In this document: positions 12,501 through 24,504 of the stretch, one piece after another
How the letters are laid out: every line of letters starts with the position of its first letter
Numbering within the stretch: position 1 is the first letter of the stretch
DNA from: Asterochloris sp. CNOR1
Taxonomy: Eukaryota > Chlorophyta > Trebouxiophyceae > Trebouxiales > Trebouxiaceae
Reading direction: 5' to 3'
DNA length: 64,000 nucleotides
Assembly (NCBI GenBank): GCA_963969365.1
Contig: OZ017757.1
Location: 1,612,001-1,676,000, forward strand
Notes under the pieces: generated by a model
What the model was told of the DNA's origin: nothing
Database searches by the model: none
Seen by the model: the letters and a program-made list of their open reading frames with translations, nothing else
Position numbers and translations under genes: made by a program

Positions 12501-13429
12501 AAGTGTGGAGCTTGGTGCTTGCTGTGGGCAAGGTCAGCCAGGCAGGTGCAGCTCTGCCCTTCTGGTAGCTGCAAGCAAGCCTTCCAGAGTTGCTTGACGG
12601 CCAGACAGGGTCAAGAAGGCCCCTGTATAGAGTCATGGGGCCCAGCGGGCAGGTGTGACAGCGCCCTGTGCCTGCCTGTGCAGCCAAATTGCGCAGGGCA
12701 CAGCGCAGTAACAGCCCATCGGCTGAGCTGGAATGCTGCACAGTGAGGCATCAGGCACCAGGACAAGTGACTTCAGTCAGGCAAAGCGCATTTGCAGCCA
12801 AGGCAAGACTAAATGACTTGCTGAAACTCACAGACCCGCTTCCACTCACCTGTGCACAGGTCATGTCTGCCACAGTGTGGCTGAAACCTGCCTCCACTCC
12901 CACCAAAGTGCCCTGGGCACAGCCATAGACAAAGCCCTTGGGCAATCCCTGTATGAGGGCCTTCATCATGCGAGCCTGCAAGAGCAGACAAGGCATGTTG
13001 AAGATCATCGACAACGCAACAGAATTTGCAGAGAGCAGGGCCCAGCTGAAGAGCTGCCTGCTGCTGCGGTCTATACCCCTGTCCAGGCAGGCTCTTCTGC
13101 CATGCTGCTGTGCATCCAGTAGCATGTGCCACATGTTGTGCAGGCGCCAACGCTTGGAGTGGCAACAAAGGCTGCTTGTGTTCCCAGGGCCTCAAGTTGG
13201 TGTGCCTCTAGGTCTGAGAGCTTGTGGCAATCATGCAAGCTAGCCATCTGCTTGCCTGCAGCCACCAGGGCCATTTGTACATCATTTTCCACAGTATTCG
13301 CAGAATGATGGTGCCAAGGCTGTCATCCGTCTCAGCTGAGGGAGAGTCTCTCTCAGCAACGCCTGCTGAGGCCCCCTTGCGCATAGGTGGAGGCTGCAGA
13401 GAACGTGGCATACTGGCGCGCACTGGCAT
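9538..13429 (-). CDS. Unrecognised multi-exon protein, helix-rich
   Basis: Supported exons: 13429-13256, 12975-12850, 12463-12311, 12070-11975 and 11169-10911, all in phase, and 9915-9768 followed by a last exon to 9538. An exon near 10480-10390 (RLSAGLLAMEHECMPALA) reads well, but its phase does not join the previous one, so at least one exon is missing or wrong. The start MPVRASMPRSLQPPPMRKG leads to a hydrophobic aromatic segment (IILRILWKMMYKWPWW). Later exons are alanine-rich helices with Gly-Ala motifs (VYGCAQGTLVGVEAG; LLADVVASLVRDGYG; LTVAGIIGAALVVG, perhaps membrane-seeking). The first intron starts with GC. I do not recognise the family. The Gly-Ala helices loosely recall plant senescence-domain proteins, but this is not a match I can defend. 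Confidence 0.5.
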
Positions 13430-14666
13430 GGCTGCCTTGGAGCAGACGCCTCAGTGCCGTTCTGAAATTGTGGGCTCAGGAATGGCTTTGCGTGCACAGG
13501 ACAGCAGTGTGGCTGTCCACATCACAGGAAGCCACCACCAGCTATGCGCAGGTTTGGTGGTCTGCACAATGAACGTCTAGCAGACATCCTAGCAACACCT
13601 CCTCCTGCCAGACTGTCGAGATATGGCTTGCTTGAACCCGGGACTGTTTCGCGAAACAGCTAGCTGAAAGCCCTGTAAAAACCTGCCAGAGTTGTCCAAC
13701 TCGCAGAGTTGCTATTAGCAGCTCGTTAGAATCCATCGAGCAGTCACGGCGTAGGGAAGGGACTTGGAACACCTTCGCTGCAAGCTATGCCAATCAGACA
13801 TTTCAAGCAGTCATCCAGGGGCTTGTCTACCCAGGCTGTTCTATGTGACGCTGCAGGTGCAGCTCGCCATGTGAGCACAGGCTAGACCACCAGCTCAAGA
13901 GCATGGCTTACATCGAGCACGCAGCATCTCGCAGAGCAAGCATTTCATAACAGCAGCAGAGCGGGTCAGAGGCAACTCACTCAGCTAGCAAATGCAGATG
14001 ACTTGTGCAAACCTGCAGCAGATTGCATGGCAGCACACTGCTCCCTGGTAACACAACTCAAAGTCAGGCAAACAACGCAGGGCATACAGAGCGCAACTTG
14101 AGCAAGCAGGCGCCAACCTGGCAACGTCGCCTCACACCCTGCTGCTGGGGCGCAGCGCCTCTGGCTGGCCATCTGGACAGCACAAGACTAAGCATGTTAA
14201 AAGCTTCTCCTTTTGACATAGCAATAAAGGCGGCAGGTGAAGAGGGCCTGGTACAGCATGCATCCATTTTCATTTGACCGTCATCAGAGCTGATCATATG
14301 TTGCATGCAGCCCGCACCCGACTGAAAGGAGCACCTTGCAATGCTCACCCTCAGAAGAGCGAAGCTTCACAGCGACCTGACCGGCGCCGGGCGACTGACC
14401 TCACCAGCTCCCCTGAGTGCACACAGCTGTCCCAGCGATGTGGTTCTTGGGGTGCACTCAAGCAGAGGAGGGAGGCAGACAGCACGCTGCATGCCGTCCA
14501 AACAGGAGCACTGGTCCAGTGTACAAGAGTGGGCAGAAGGCACACATGAGGCGAGCGGGGCACACAGTTGCAGTGTGTCAAGACTGCTGCAGGCGAGGGC
14601 CGGCACATGCGCAGCAAAGCAAAGCACAGGTGCACTGACAGGCCAGGAAGGGTTGTGCTTTGAGAA
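13430..14666. other. Intergenic stretch without a supported gene
   Basis: About 1.2 kb between the starts and stops of two minus-strand genes. Open frames here are short and Ser/Cys-rich on both strands and show no conserved motif or good splice phasing. It should contain the promoter of the unknown gene at 9538-13429 and the 3' UTR of the RG-rich gene. Confidence 0.4.
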
Positions 14667-17190
14667 CTACTGGGCGGCAGGGCCCCCACTGCCCTGTGCA
14701 TGATGTTGCTCTGTGGGTGCCAACAATGCCTCTGCCTCGGGGGGTTGCTGGTGGAAGAAGCCCAGTGCATCCTCTGGCAGCCCAGAGCCCTGGCCAGAGC
14801 TTGCCATGGGACTAGAACCCTCCTCAGCGAGCTCCAGCCTCTGCAGCAGGGGCCAAGCGGCTGTCAGCATCAGCAAGAGAAAAGGTGAGCATATTGAGCT
14901 TGAGCTCCCCAAGGGCTCAAGCCAGATTAGCAGCAGCATACGGAAGCCTGAAGCACTGCAGTCACCTCAACTCATTGCAGTGCAGAGCTAGATGAACATG
15001 TATAGATGCTTGGGTAGAAGAGGCTTCGCACGACTGCAGATCAAGTGTGTGGACACGTACACGGCAAGCCTGAGCAACAGGCATTGAGGACACAGGTATC
15101 TGAGTGAGCCAGAGACATTTGCTACATGATCTGGCAACAGGTGCCGCCAACCAACATTGTTGAATGTTGCAAAACATTGTGCACCTCACTGGGCTCCGGA
15201 TTACTTGCGGGAGCTCAGCAGAAGCCGCCAGCTGGCAGATACTAGTGGAACATTGTGCACCTTCACTTGCTGGTGGTGTCTGCTCTCAAAGTTGCTAACA
15301 GTCTTGTTCAGGTGAGATGCACACCTCCAATGCCAGATGCCTCCCAACCACCTTCAGTTCCTTGACAGCAAGGTGCCCACCTCTTTCAGGTTCAAGTTGG
15401 CCTGCTTTAGCTGCTCCACCTCTGCCTCCAGCTCACAGATCCTCTGCAGCAGTGCGGTTGGGGCAGTGCTTCTGGAGCTGGTGCCGGGGGCTGACGCATC
15501 AGAGGCATCGTCTTCGCTGCCAGCATTATCTTCGTCGCTGGACAGGCCAGTCCTCACTTCGAGGCCCATCCTGCCACCTGCAGCAGTGGACGGAGGGATG
15601 CCTGAGCCATAAGCCTTAGCACAATCAAAGGCTTTTGGCATTGCATTGGGTACACAGCGGTGCAGTGAGGAGTTGCAGGCGGGGACTGCGGGGACTCCTG
15701 CAACCTACAGCAGAAGAGGTATGGTGACAGCAAGCCTCGCAGTGCACAGAGGTGGCAGCTCTGTCAGCTTTAGCACTATACACACATCGGCTGCCAGGCT
15801 TCATGTGCAGGCAGCAAGCACAGTGCGCCCTGTGCGGTTGTGAGGGATAGTGTCTGCTGACACACATGGGCAGCCACGACAACCTTCTGCAGCTGATTTC
15901 AGGCCTGCTGTGTGCAACAGATGTCACCCTGCCGGAGGACAGTTTGCAGGCAGTTTCAGGCCATGGTGCACCAACAGCCTACTCACCAAGGAACTTCAGC
16001 GTGCCACCCAGTGCTGCAGGCTCAGCATCAAGACCGTCCACCCCTGCTGTCCATGTTGGCTTGCATGTGCCGTCGCCATCAGGCTGGGAGATGTGCTGGA
16101 TGGTCTGTGGGGTGCCAATGCGGCACGATTCTGGTCCTGCAGGACCCACATGAGTCAACTTCAGCGTATGATATTGAAGCCCATTCATTGACAGGCAGAC
16201 TTGCAGAGTGTACAACCAGTGCAGGCACACACCGCATGGGTCAACGAGCTTGCCTGCATGACGCACATGGGGGACACGAGGAGGCAGGGCAGCCAAGAGG
16301 AGCAGCTGCAGAAACGCAGCACAGCATACGCAGCTCACCTGCCCTGCTCACGAGACCTCCTGGCAAGTGGGGAATGGTCCCAGGCGTCTGCGAAGGTGTC
16401 TGCTCCACCTGACGACCTGCACCAGAATGCTGGGGAGCATCATACCACTGCCCTGAGGCATAATGGTTGACATGCTGCTGCAGAGGGGCCTGCACAGCGC
16501 TCTGCCCATACTGTGTGGCAGCTGAGCCTGGCGCAAGAAGCAGGTGGTAGCTGGAGGGTCCTGCAGCTGCCATGCGGCGCTGCCTACCTCCACGTTGATT
16601 GTGCTGGTGCTGCTGGCGCCGCTGGTTGCGTTTCTGCTTCTTCCTGGGCTTGAAGTCCAGACCCTGTCCAGTGCTCTGGCCCTGGTTTGGCCTGCCTCGC
16701 CACTTGTTGCCGCTGCCGCCCCGTGCGTGCTGCTTTCCCTGGCCGCCGCGGGGCCGCTTGTTGCTGCCAGTGTTCACATGGGGCGCGCTGTTGGGGTAGC
16801 TGAGGCCTTGAAGGGGCTGTGAAGGTAGCTGCGGGGGGGGCATCATCTGCTGGGAGCCTGCACAGCAATGCAAAGCAGTGTGAGCAAGCGGCTTGCCAGG
16901 CAGGTGTGGTGATGAGGTTCCTCGTGTGCTGACCAGCATCTCAACAACAGACAGAAAATCTGCCTGCCCCCAATGGCACGGCGGAGCGGCCGGCTGAGGC
17001 GCATGCAAGCTTTTGAGGTTCGAAGTTAGGGACAGCACACCAGTTTCAGGTGCCTCCGATGAGGTGCAGGACAGCAGCCGAGCATACCTGCGGGAAGGGG
17101 CGGGTAGGAGCTCTGCATGGGACCCGGCGCCGTGGGCACAGGAAAGGGCCAGGACTGTGGTGGTAGCTGCATCACGTCCAAGCCCGGCAT
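14667..17190 (-). CDS. Pro/RG-rich protein with CRIB-like motif and coiled coil
   Basis: Exons 17190-17088, 16857-16339, 16199-15987, 15697-15381 and 14840-14667 close in phase to 441 residues. An alternative without the last intron reads through to a stop at 15354. The N-terminus is Pro/Gln-rich (MPGLDVMQLPPQSWPFPVP). Exon 2 holds a strongly basic Gly/Arg/Lys/Gln region (KRPRGGQGKQHARGG; KPRKKQKRNQRRQQH), typical of RNA-binding or nucleolar tails. Exon 3 contains CRIGTPQTIQHISQP, which fits the CRIB pattern I-x-x-P-x-x-hydrophobic-x-H seen in Rho/ROP effectors. Exon 4 is acidic (SSDEDNAGSEDDASD) and ends in a short leucine coiled coil (LLQRICELEAEVEQLKQ). I do not recognise the whole protein. 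Proposed: a nuclear RNA-associated factor; a ROP link rests on the single motif. Confidence 0.65.
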
Positions 17191-17557
17191 CAAGCCTCTG
17201 GCTGCCTGTCTTTACCTGTCTCGCGGGTGCACAAAATGTTCAAACTGTCTTGATAAAGTGCCTTTCTGGAGATGATTTGTTGTATTCTATTACAGGAGAA
17301 GGAAAGGGGCATGCCAGCTCAGCTGCAGAGGCATTGTGGGGCAGGGGGTTTGCTGCTGCTCAGTGTGATCCATGGGGGGGCTTGCAGGATAGAGGGCCGT
17401 GTTGTACAGGTGAAGGTGTGGTGATTGTGCAGCTTCATGGAGTAGTTCACTTCCTGCGCACCCGCTTGTCAGCTGTGTGTTGGGATGCTCGTCCTGCACC
17501 AAGAAGCGCAGGATTGGATCAAGCGGCTCATGACATGATTTGGGATCCAGGAGTCAA
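17191..17557. other. Intergenic region between tandem minus genes
   Basis: 367 bases between the Ariadne stop and the next ATG on the same strand. A long + strand frame crosses it (17013-17750) but overlaps exons of both minus genes and is judged a shadow. No regulatory motif recognised. Confidence 0.4.
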
Positions 17558-20500
17558 TCAGCTACCTTCTGGTGATGGAGACCTGCCTGTGAGGTCCACT
17601 ATGTCAGAGTCAGACGCTGGGCTCTTCTCACTGATGTCCAAGGGGATTTGCCGCAGAGTGCTCTCCCCCTGCAGGCATGCTGCAAAGTCCCTCAGCACAT
17701 CGATACTGCGCACACACTTACAACATACCATCAGGTGCCTAGTGACTTGACAATAAATCGCACGGCATTGTGGATTGCTTGACAGCAGTCACAGGGCTGG
17801 GGTGGAAGAGGCTCAGCACCACAGTGGAACCAGTATGGTTGGCAGGGATGCTGCATGACAGTGCCCAGATCCCAGGCTCAGAAGCCTCAACCAGGCCGGC
17901 CTTGCTTGCATGGTCACAGCACTGTGACCTGCCAGCAGTGTGGACCACACATGCACTGCCATGCCTTTCACGCAGTTGCCACGAGTCCCTCGCCTGCCTC
18001 TCTCACAGCTGCACCCAGACATGCAGGCAGCCCCAAAGACTTGCACACGCTTGCCTTGTAGGGGGCAATGTACTGGGGGCTGCCGGTGATCTGGTTCAGG
18101 ATGATCTCAATCTGCTCATACAGCCTGAGGAGGCGCGCGTCCACCGTGCTGCTGCAATTGATGACCACAACCCTGATGTCCTCCTTCACCTCATCCACGT
18201 CTGTCTCAATCAGCTTCGACAGGCGCTCCACCTGCAGCACAGTTTGGGTGCAGCTGTTCAAAAGGTAGGCGGCCACCTTCCTGGGGGGCATCATCAAGCA
18301 ATACAGTCGACACCAGTAGGTGACATGAAGCAGAGCGGATCAGGGCGACCTGTAAAAGACACGTCGGGAGGCAATCATAGTAGCTATACATGCAAACTGG
18401 GAAACTGCACATCAGGCAGATGCGCCAGCTGCAGCATAAAGGAGCTCAGCAGAAGGGCAGGCAATTCTTCTGCAGCAAGCAGCATGACAACATATAGAAA
18501 GATGCACCCATTGCGTCGCGGCAGGCCCCAAATGCAGCACTTGAAACTGGAGCGCAGGCAGACTACACATCACTGATGCCTATGATGCAGATGCACAGCG
18601 CTCTCCTGTAGCAGGCTGAGTAGCCAGCACAGCACAACAAAACTGCGTTGTATACACACCTCTGCCTCCAGCTGCTGCTGCTGGTCCTCAAACAGATTCT
18701 GATTAAGCTCATTTTGCTCCGGGGTGACCTCATTCTTGAAGTAGCTGCCGCCAAACATGAAGAAGGCAGCCACATAGCTAAAGCCCAGGATGCGCCGCGC
18801 ATGGAAGAGCTGCTCTAGCGCCTGCAGCATGGAGAGCGATGGTCATGCATGGCCACACAGTGACAGGCAGGCACTCTATGGAGGAGCAGCCTCCATGAGG
18901 GCTCTGCCATGGACACAAGCAGGCATGACAGCAGCAGTGCATGAGCTGCTTGGCCACAACAACATATGGTGTATTGCAGCACAACTGTCATATGCCCACA
19001 GTGATGTGCGTCTGGCTTGACGTTGGCCAGTCAAATCGGACTGCTCACTGCTGTCAGGCAGCCCATCCCTATGTGCTCGAACAGGCTTGCCCTTGCGCTG
19101 CTGCTGCTTGCCTCCATGTTGCACAAAGCAGCACCCCATCAAGCTGTGAGTGCAGTGCAGTTGAGGCCATGAGTGTCAGATCAGCTGCATGGTGGGACCA
19201 GGCACAGTCACTGTTTGCCTCACAGCACGTACCAAGCTGCAGTCCTGCTCCAGCAGTCGGGCTGACACAGCTCCAATGCACCCAGTCAGCTCAGCCCCAG
19301 ATAAGCGCCAAGGTGCACCTGCACGGTGCGCATCCCTGCTGCCTCACCGCTAGCAGCCAGCTCCAGTCCTTGAGCTCCAGCTCAGTGTCCTCCAGGCGTG
19401 CGATCCTGGCCTGGGTGGCGGCCTGCAGCTTCTCCTCCAGCAGGTGGCTTGCCTCATGCGCCTCCCACCGCCCGCAGTAATGCATGAAGCGCTTCAAGTT
19501 CCTGCAGGGCACAGGAGCGACAGGCCTGACCTCTTGCGATGTGTGCAGCACATGCGCTGGCCTCGTGCGCCTCCCACCGCCCGCAGAAGTGCTCTTCATT
19601 TTCTGTCTGCAGGACGCACTAGCAGTGGTGCTTCTGACATGCAAAGCAGTGCACAGCACTTGTGGTCGCGGCACATGAGATGCTTACAGCACATGACAGC
19701 TGGATGAGCTGGCTTCAGACTAAGAAATGCGGATTGGAGTGTTCAGTGCGTGGCAACTACATGCAGTTGTTTGCAAGCCATGTGGCGTCCATGTTCCTGC
19801 CAACAGCTTCCTCGATGCAGCAGCTTGCTGTAATGCGCATGCTGCCAAGGAGAACCGCATCTCTCTGCTATGTGGGATGCAGATGATGCAGGCAAAAGCC
19901 TTTTCAAAGCCTGAAGACAGGTCTAGACATGCAAAGCTTTGCGTATCAGCAGGCATCACAGAGCAGAGCGCACCTCTGGGCCTCATCGATGCGCTTGTCT
20001 GCATCGTCCCGGTATCGCCCACAGCTGTGCCCTGAAATTGTCTCCCAGGTGTGCGCCCGTCCCGTTGCAGATCCACACAGCCAGCAAAAGGACTGCGCAG
20101 GGCACCAGGCAGCAGAATGTCTTCAGCCTCATTCCAGCCCCACGGCCTCAGCAGAAGGACCAGCAAAAGCAACCCCTTTGAGGGCTCAGGGCGTGATTGC
20201 ACAAAGCACGCATGAGCTAGCTGATTGCTGGCTATCAGCTCTCAGAGCTGTCAATGCCTGACTGGCTGCTGGCTGGCACCTTGCACACCCACAAAGCAGG
20301 CTGTGGGCGGCAAACAACACCTAGGTGAGGAAGCACAGCCTGCAATCCAACATATGCTTCACATGGCAGCACAAGCAGCACCATCTCACCTGCCCACACC
20401 TGCAGACCACAAGGTTGCAACCTCCATTCTTCTCCACCTGGTTGGAGCACTTAGGACAGGGCTTGGTGTTGGCGCTGAGCCAGTGTTGCGTCTCACTGTC

Positions 20501-22987
20501 ATCATTGCACTTTGTCTGCCACTGCCTCCACCTGCATCGCAGCCCGTGCACATGTCACCAGGAGCTGAAAGGTCTGCAGTGCTTATCACCATGCCATGGG
20601 CAGAGGCCTGCCTGTGGGGTCAGTTTCGCTGGCGTGCAACAGCCCTCATGTGGGCTGTGCTCTTGTGCAGCATCATCTGCTGACAGGGGTCCTGTCATGT
20701 GGAGAGATGATCACAGAGCAAGCAGTATGCCGCCAGCAGCACCGAGGAGGCTGCAGCAGGGCTTTCAGCAGGATCATTGCTGCCAAGGCAAGGCTGCAGG
20801 ACTTACATGTCGCAGGTGCATGGGGAATGTGCCCGCGCATTACAGGCAAAGCAGAACTTCAGGCCGCAGGGGCACTCTGGCTCACAGTATTGCTCGCCAT
20901 CCACCTGCAGGCAGCGCATGGTGGGCGTGAGCTGGGGCTCCCGTGCAACTGTGTGGTCAGATGCTGAGGGGAGGCTGCAGTGGTTGGCAACACAAAAGAT
21001 CTTGTCATGTTGAGACAGCAGGACCCTTACATGGTCAGCTGAGTGCACTGCTTGCGTGCTGGTCACCTGTACAGGCAGTGGGAGTGTGCACCCATGCTGC
21101 ACAGCATCAGCATGTCGGGCAGCCCTGATTGCCTGCGCAGTTCCCCAGCGTGTGGTCCCAGCCACAGTGCAGGGTGCTGCCTGCAGGAGTATGCCGAAGT
21201 TGCTGCACAGAACATAGGGGCAAGCCCTGCTTGCCTGCACCGCCCGCCCACAATGTGGAGTGCTGGGACACCACTTGACACGCTTGTTGTCATCAATGTA
21301 GCTCTCCAGCAATCGCTGGCAGTATTTATCATGCAGATCCTGCATGTCGCCATTCTCTGCCAACAGCGCCTTTACCTGGGCCAGGGGATCAGTAGAGATG
21401 TTCAGCAGCAGCAGCGGTCTGGCAGCATTCAGAAGCAACTGGAGATGAACAGCGTCGCAGGTCGGTCACAGTGCTCAGCAGCAAAAGCTGCACATATCTG
21501 GCAGCATCCAGACATAGCAAGGGAGCACGCCATGCCCAGACACGGCTTGGACGTGCTCAGCAGTAGAACTGGCCACCTGGCAGCACTTAAGCAGCGCAGC
21601 AGGGATCATGCTGACCGCAGGCCTCCAAATGGCAAGCACGAAGCCCACCTTCTCCTCATCACAGATGGTGTTGCACTTGTCCTGCATGCACTTAATGCGG
21701 CGGCTGTTCCCCTCAGAAATCTGCACTCTGAAGTGCCCCCGCCAGCAGTCGTTGCAGAAGAAGTGCCCACACTCCATTGCAGAGACCTGTGCCGCCTCAC
21801 AGCAACAGAAGCAGCACTGGCAGTCCACTGGCCCAGATGGCATCGATGTGCCGCTGCCTGCGCATAGCAAGTGGAGGGTGGAGCATCCAGGCAGTGGTGC
21901 TGCCAGCTGATGCTCCAAGATGGCCGCCTCCACTGGCTGGCAGCAATCGCTTCCAGCAAGGCAAGACACATCCAGCAAGGCTCCAGTGCAAGGAGCACAT
22001 GTGTCAGCCTGCTCCCCAGTTGTGACACAGCCATTGCGAGTGCCAGGGTCCCGCACCTGGGCTGCCTGCGCCTCCCGGTCTCACGCAGACGCCTGCCATC
22101 TTGTACACATATTCAGGATCCCTGTCTGCCAGGGTGCCTGCACAGAAAGGCTCGCGCTTCCCTGGTGCCAGCTTTGAATGAACAAGTCAAGCAGGATCTC
22201 TTGCTGCCACCATGCGGCAGCAAAGGCCATGCTGCTTGCTGTGATGCCAGCAGTCCAACACAGAACCATAGGCAGCCCGCCCAATCACCTGATGCTAACA
22301 TCATGCAAGCACAAGCAGGTGGTTTGCTCACCGAAGAGTGCATCCTTGTTCCAAAGAAAATGGATGAGCAGGGTCCTGGCCACACTGCGGGATGAGCTCA
22401 GAATGCTCTGAACTGAGCTGAGAGCCTCCTCCTAAGGAGCAGTCAGAGGTGCTGGCGTAAAGAGCCATGGGCAAACAGTCCACAGGTGGAGAAACATTAC
22501 AAGTCTGAGCAGAGGGCCTTTGTGCTGCACTAGCAGGTTCCCTGCACCAGCTATCTTCCTGCACTTGTAAGCAGGCCAGCAAAACATCCTGATGCGCATG
22601 CAAGGGCAGGGACCGCCCCAGTGCAGGATGCAAGCTGCCTGAAAGAGTGCTGCAGGTCACTGAATGCTTGGGTTCAACATGTACAGACCAGTGCAGGCTA
22701 GGGAAATGTTGGCATCCTGGAAAGCCTGGGAAGGGCCTTGATTGCTGAGCAGATCGTAATGGCCAATGATAGCTCACGCCTCCATGATGCACACAGTTAC
22801 AGGGCCAGCATCCCCAGCTCACCTGCACCTCCTCCAGCTTGTGCTGATCAATGACGGTCCATGAGCTCTCCTTAGCCTGCTTCGGCTGGGCAGCCCCCTC
22901 CTGGTCGAACAGAAAGTTCATCTCATCATCAGACTCCTCTGCCTCGGTCAAGAGCTCCCCCTCGTCGTCAGAGTCGTGGCAACTCAT
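17558..22987 (-). CDS. Ariadne-family RBR E3 ubiquitin ligase
   Basis: Twelve exons, all phases closed, 552 residues as in plant ARI proteins: 22987-22823, 22431-22332, 22137-22057, 21857-21649, 21375-21235, 20904-20807, 20531-20390, 20092-19974, 19501-19348, 18821-18660, 18231-18055 and 17668-17558. Order: acidic N-terminus ([11 protein letters not shown]), a helical UBA-like part ([16 protein letters not shown]), RING1 at about residues 128-180 ([20 protein letters not shown]), IBR ([18 protein letters not shown]), RING2 ([20 protein letters not shown]) and the Ariadne helical domain ([19 protein letters not shown]). RBR enzymes take ubiquitin from E2 on a RING2 cysteine; Cys303 in NGGC is in place. 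Plant-like details are GGCNLVVC and [15 protein letters not shown]. The C-terminus ([13 protein letters not shown]) is a possible SUMO-interacting stretch. Introns after exons 5 and 11 start with GC. Confidence 0.95.
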
Positions 22988-23825
22988 ACTGGGTCTCTGC
23001 CTGACGTCAGGCAGGCTGTGGACCCCAGTTGCCTACCAGGCGTCTGGGCGTTTGCCTCAGGCACTTCACCTTCTGAGCAAGACCTCAGCAGTAGGGTGTG
23101 TACGGCCTGCAGTGCAGCTGTGCTGCTTCAGGCAGGCTATGAGAGCAGCTTCGTCTGCCAGTGGTCCCGTGGGTGCAGTGGGCTGCTCCAGTGAAAGGTT
23201 GGGCGGCCTGCAGTCACTCAGGTGTTTTACTTCAGCTAGGCCGAAGCCCTGATCTAGACCTTAGCCACCTTGGCTGGTACCTCAGATGTGCTTGAACCCC
23301 TACTCTGTCATGCAGTGTCGGCAGGTAACGACAGAGGAGTTGGGCCTAGACTGACAGCTGGTGTGCCTCAAGGTGCTTCTGAAACCTTGTTTTTTTGTCT
23401 AGTGTCTGAGCAGGCCCTTGGCAGGGCACCTTGGTTACCGGCAATGGCACTTGCAGGGAGGCATCCAAGAAGTTGAATATCCAGGAGCATGCAGGCTGGA
23501 TAGGCACTTCCACCTGGCAACACATCAGGTGATGCAGACAGGCAGAGGCACGCTGAGCAGCTCCCAGCCTCTGAAGACATAAAGTAATAGTGCGCCAAGT
23601 CAAGTGCAGCGTCATGCCAATGCTGAGCAACATTCACCAGCTGGCCTGCCTCGAAGAGTTGTGAACCCTCTGCAACTGCAGGAGGTTGTTGATGGCAGGA
23701 GACTGGGACTGGAACGAGGCAGACTCCGTCCTCTCGCAGATCTCTGATGAACGTTGAAGACTCCAGCAGTCAGCGAATGAGTGGGGTCCAGGCAGCCCAA
23801 CAGTATGGCAGGGTTGGCATGCAAG
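22988..23825. other. Intergenic region upstream of Ariadne gene
   Basis: About 840 bases between divergent or tandem neighbours. Expected to hold the Ariadne promoter. Short open frames on both strands show no convincing exon structure, and I see no repeat or RNA gene. Confidence 0.4.
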
Positions 23826-24282
23826 TCACTTTCTTTCCAGGATCCATGTCTGTGCTTGTTTGCACTTCATGTGGCTGTCCATCAGCTCCTTCAATCCTGC
23901 TGTGATGCACACATCTCCATAGATGGTGTGCGCCTATGGAAGCCAGTCTTTCAGTTGCAAGTACAGCTGCATACCTGCTACAGCACCGCGGCCCAACAGC
24001 AGGAAGGCTCTGTCCTCGACGCGCAAGACCATTTGCTGCAGCTCAGCTCCAGTGTTAGTGCTTGACGCCTTGTCATGCCAGCTACATCAAGCCGCTGCCT
24101 GGCTGATTGGTAAGCTGCAATGCAACAGTGGCCAGAGGCATTAGCCTGCCTGCATGCCGGCACAGCATGCACCCTCACACTGCACACCTCTCAACAGCCT
24201 TGCTTGAGTGATGGCACAGTCGCCTGCTAGCGCCACGCCACTTTACAAAGATCACTGCGGCCAGCTTGCCCTTGAGCAGCAT
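23826..24282 (-). CDS. Small unknown protein
   Basis: Two exons are well supported and phase-matched: 24035-23975 (QMVLRVEDRAFLLLGRGAVA) and 23896-23826 (GLKELMDSHMKCKQAQ, ending LERK and TGA). A plausible first exon is 24282-24247 (MLLKGKLAAVIF before GTAAAG), which joins in phase 0. An intermediate exon between 24246 and 24036 cannot be excluded. The product would be about 55-80 residues and mainly helical. I do not recognise it. It lies alone between the Ariadne gene and TSPO, divergent from TSPO. Confidence 0.4.
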
Positions 24283-24504
24283 GGTAGGCCAGGTGCAGCC
24301 ATGCTCTGTTCAACCCCCAAGCAATGCACCCCGCTCGGCTGCGCTAATTGCATAACATGCCAGCAACCCTCAGCGGGGCCTCCAACTGCTGCTGCTGAGG
24401 TAAGGAAGGGACAGATTCAGGCTTGCTTCAACAGACTTGGAAAATCTTCACACTGAGACATAATGTGACTTAGGGTCAAGACCCACTTGGAAGCCAGTTC
24501 CGCC

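Noticed and set aside
17013-17750. 245-codon open frame on the + strand
   Set aside because: It overlaps exons of the RG-rich gene and of Ariadne on the opposite strand. Its content is low-complexity and has no family motif, while the minus exons are phase-consistent.
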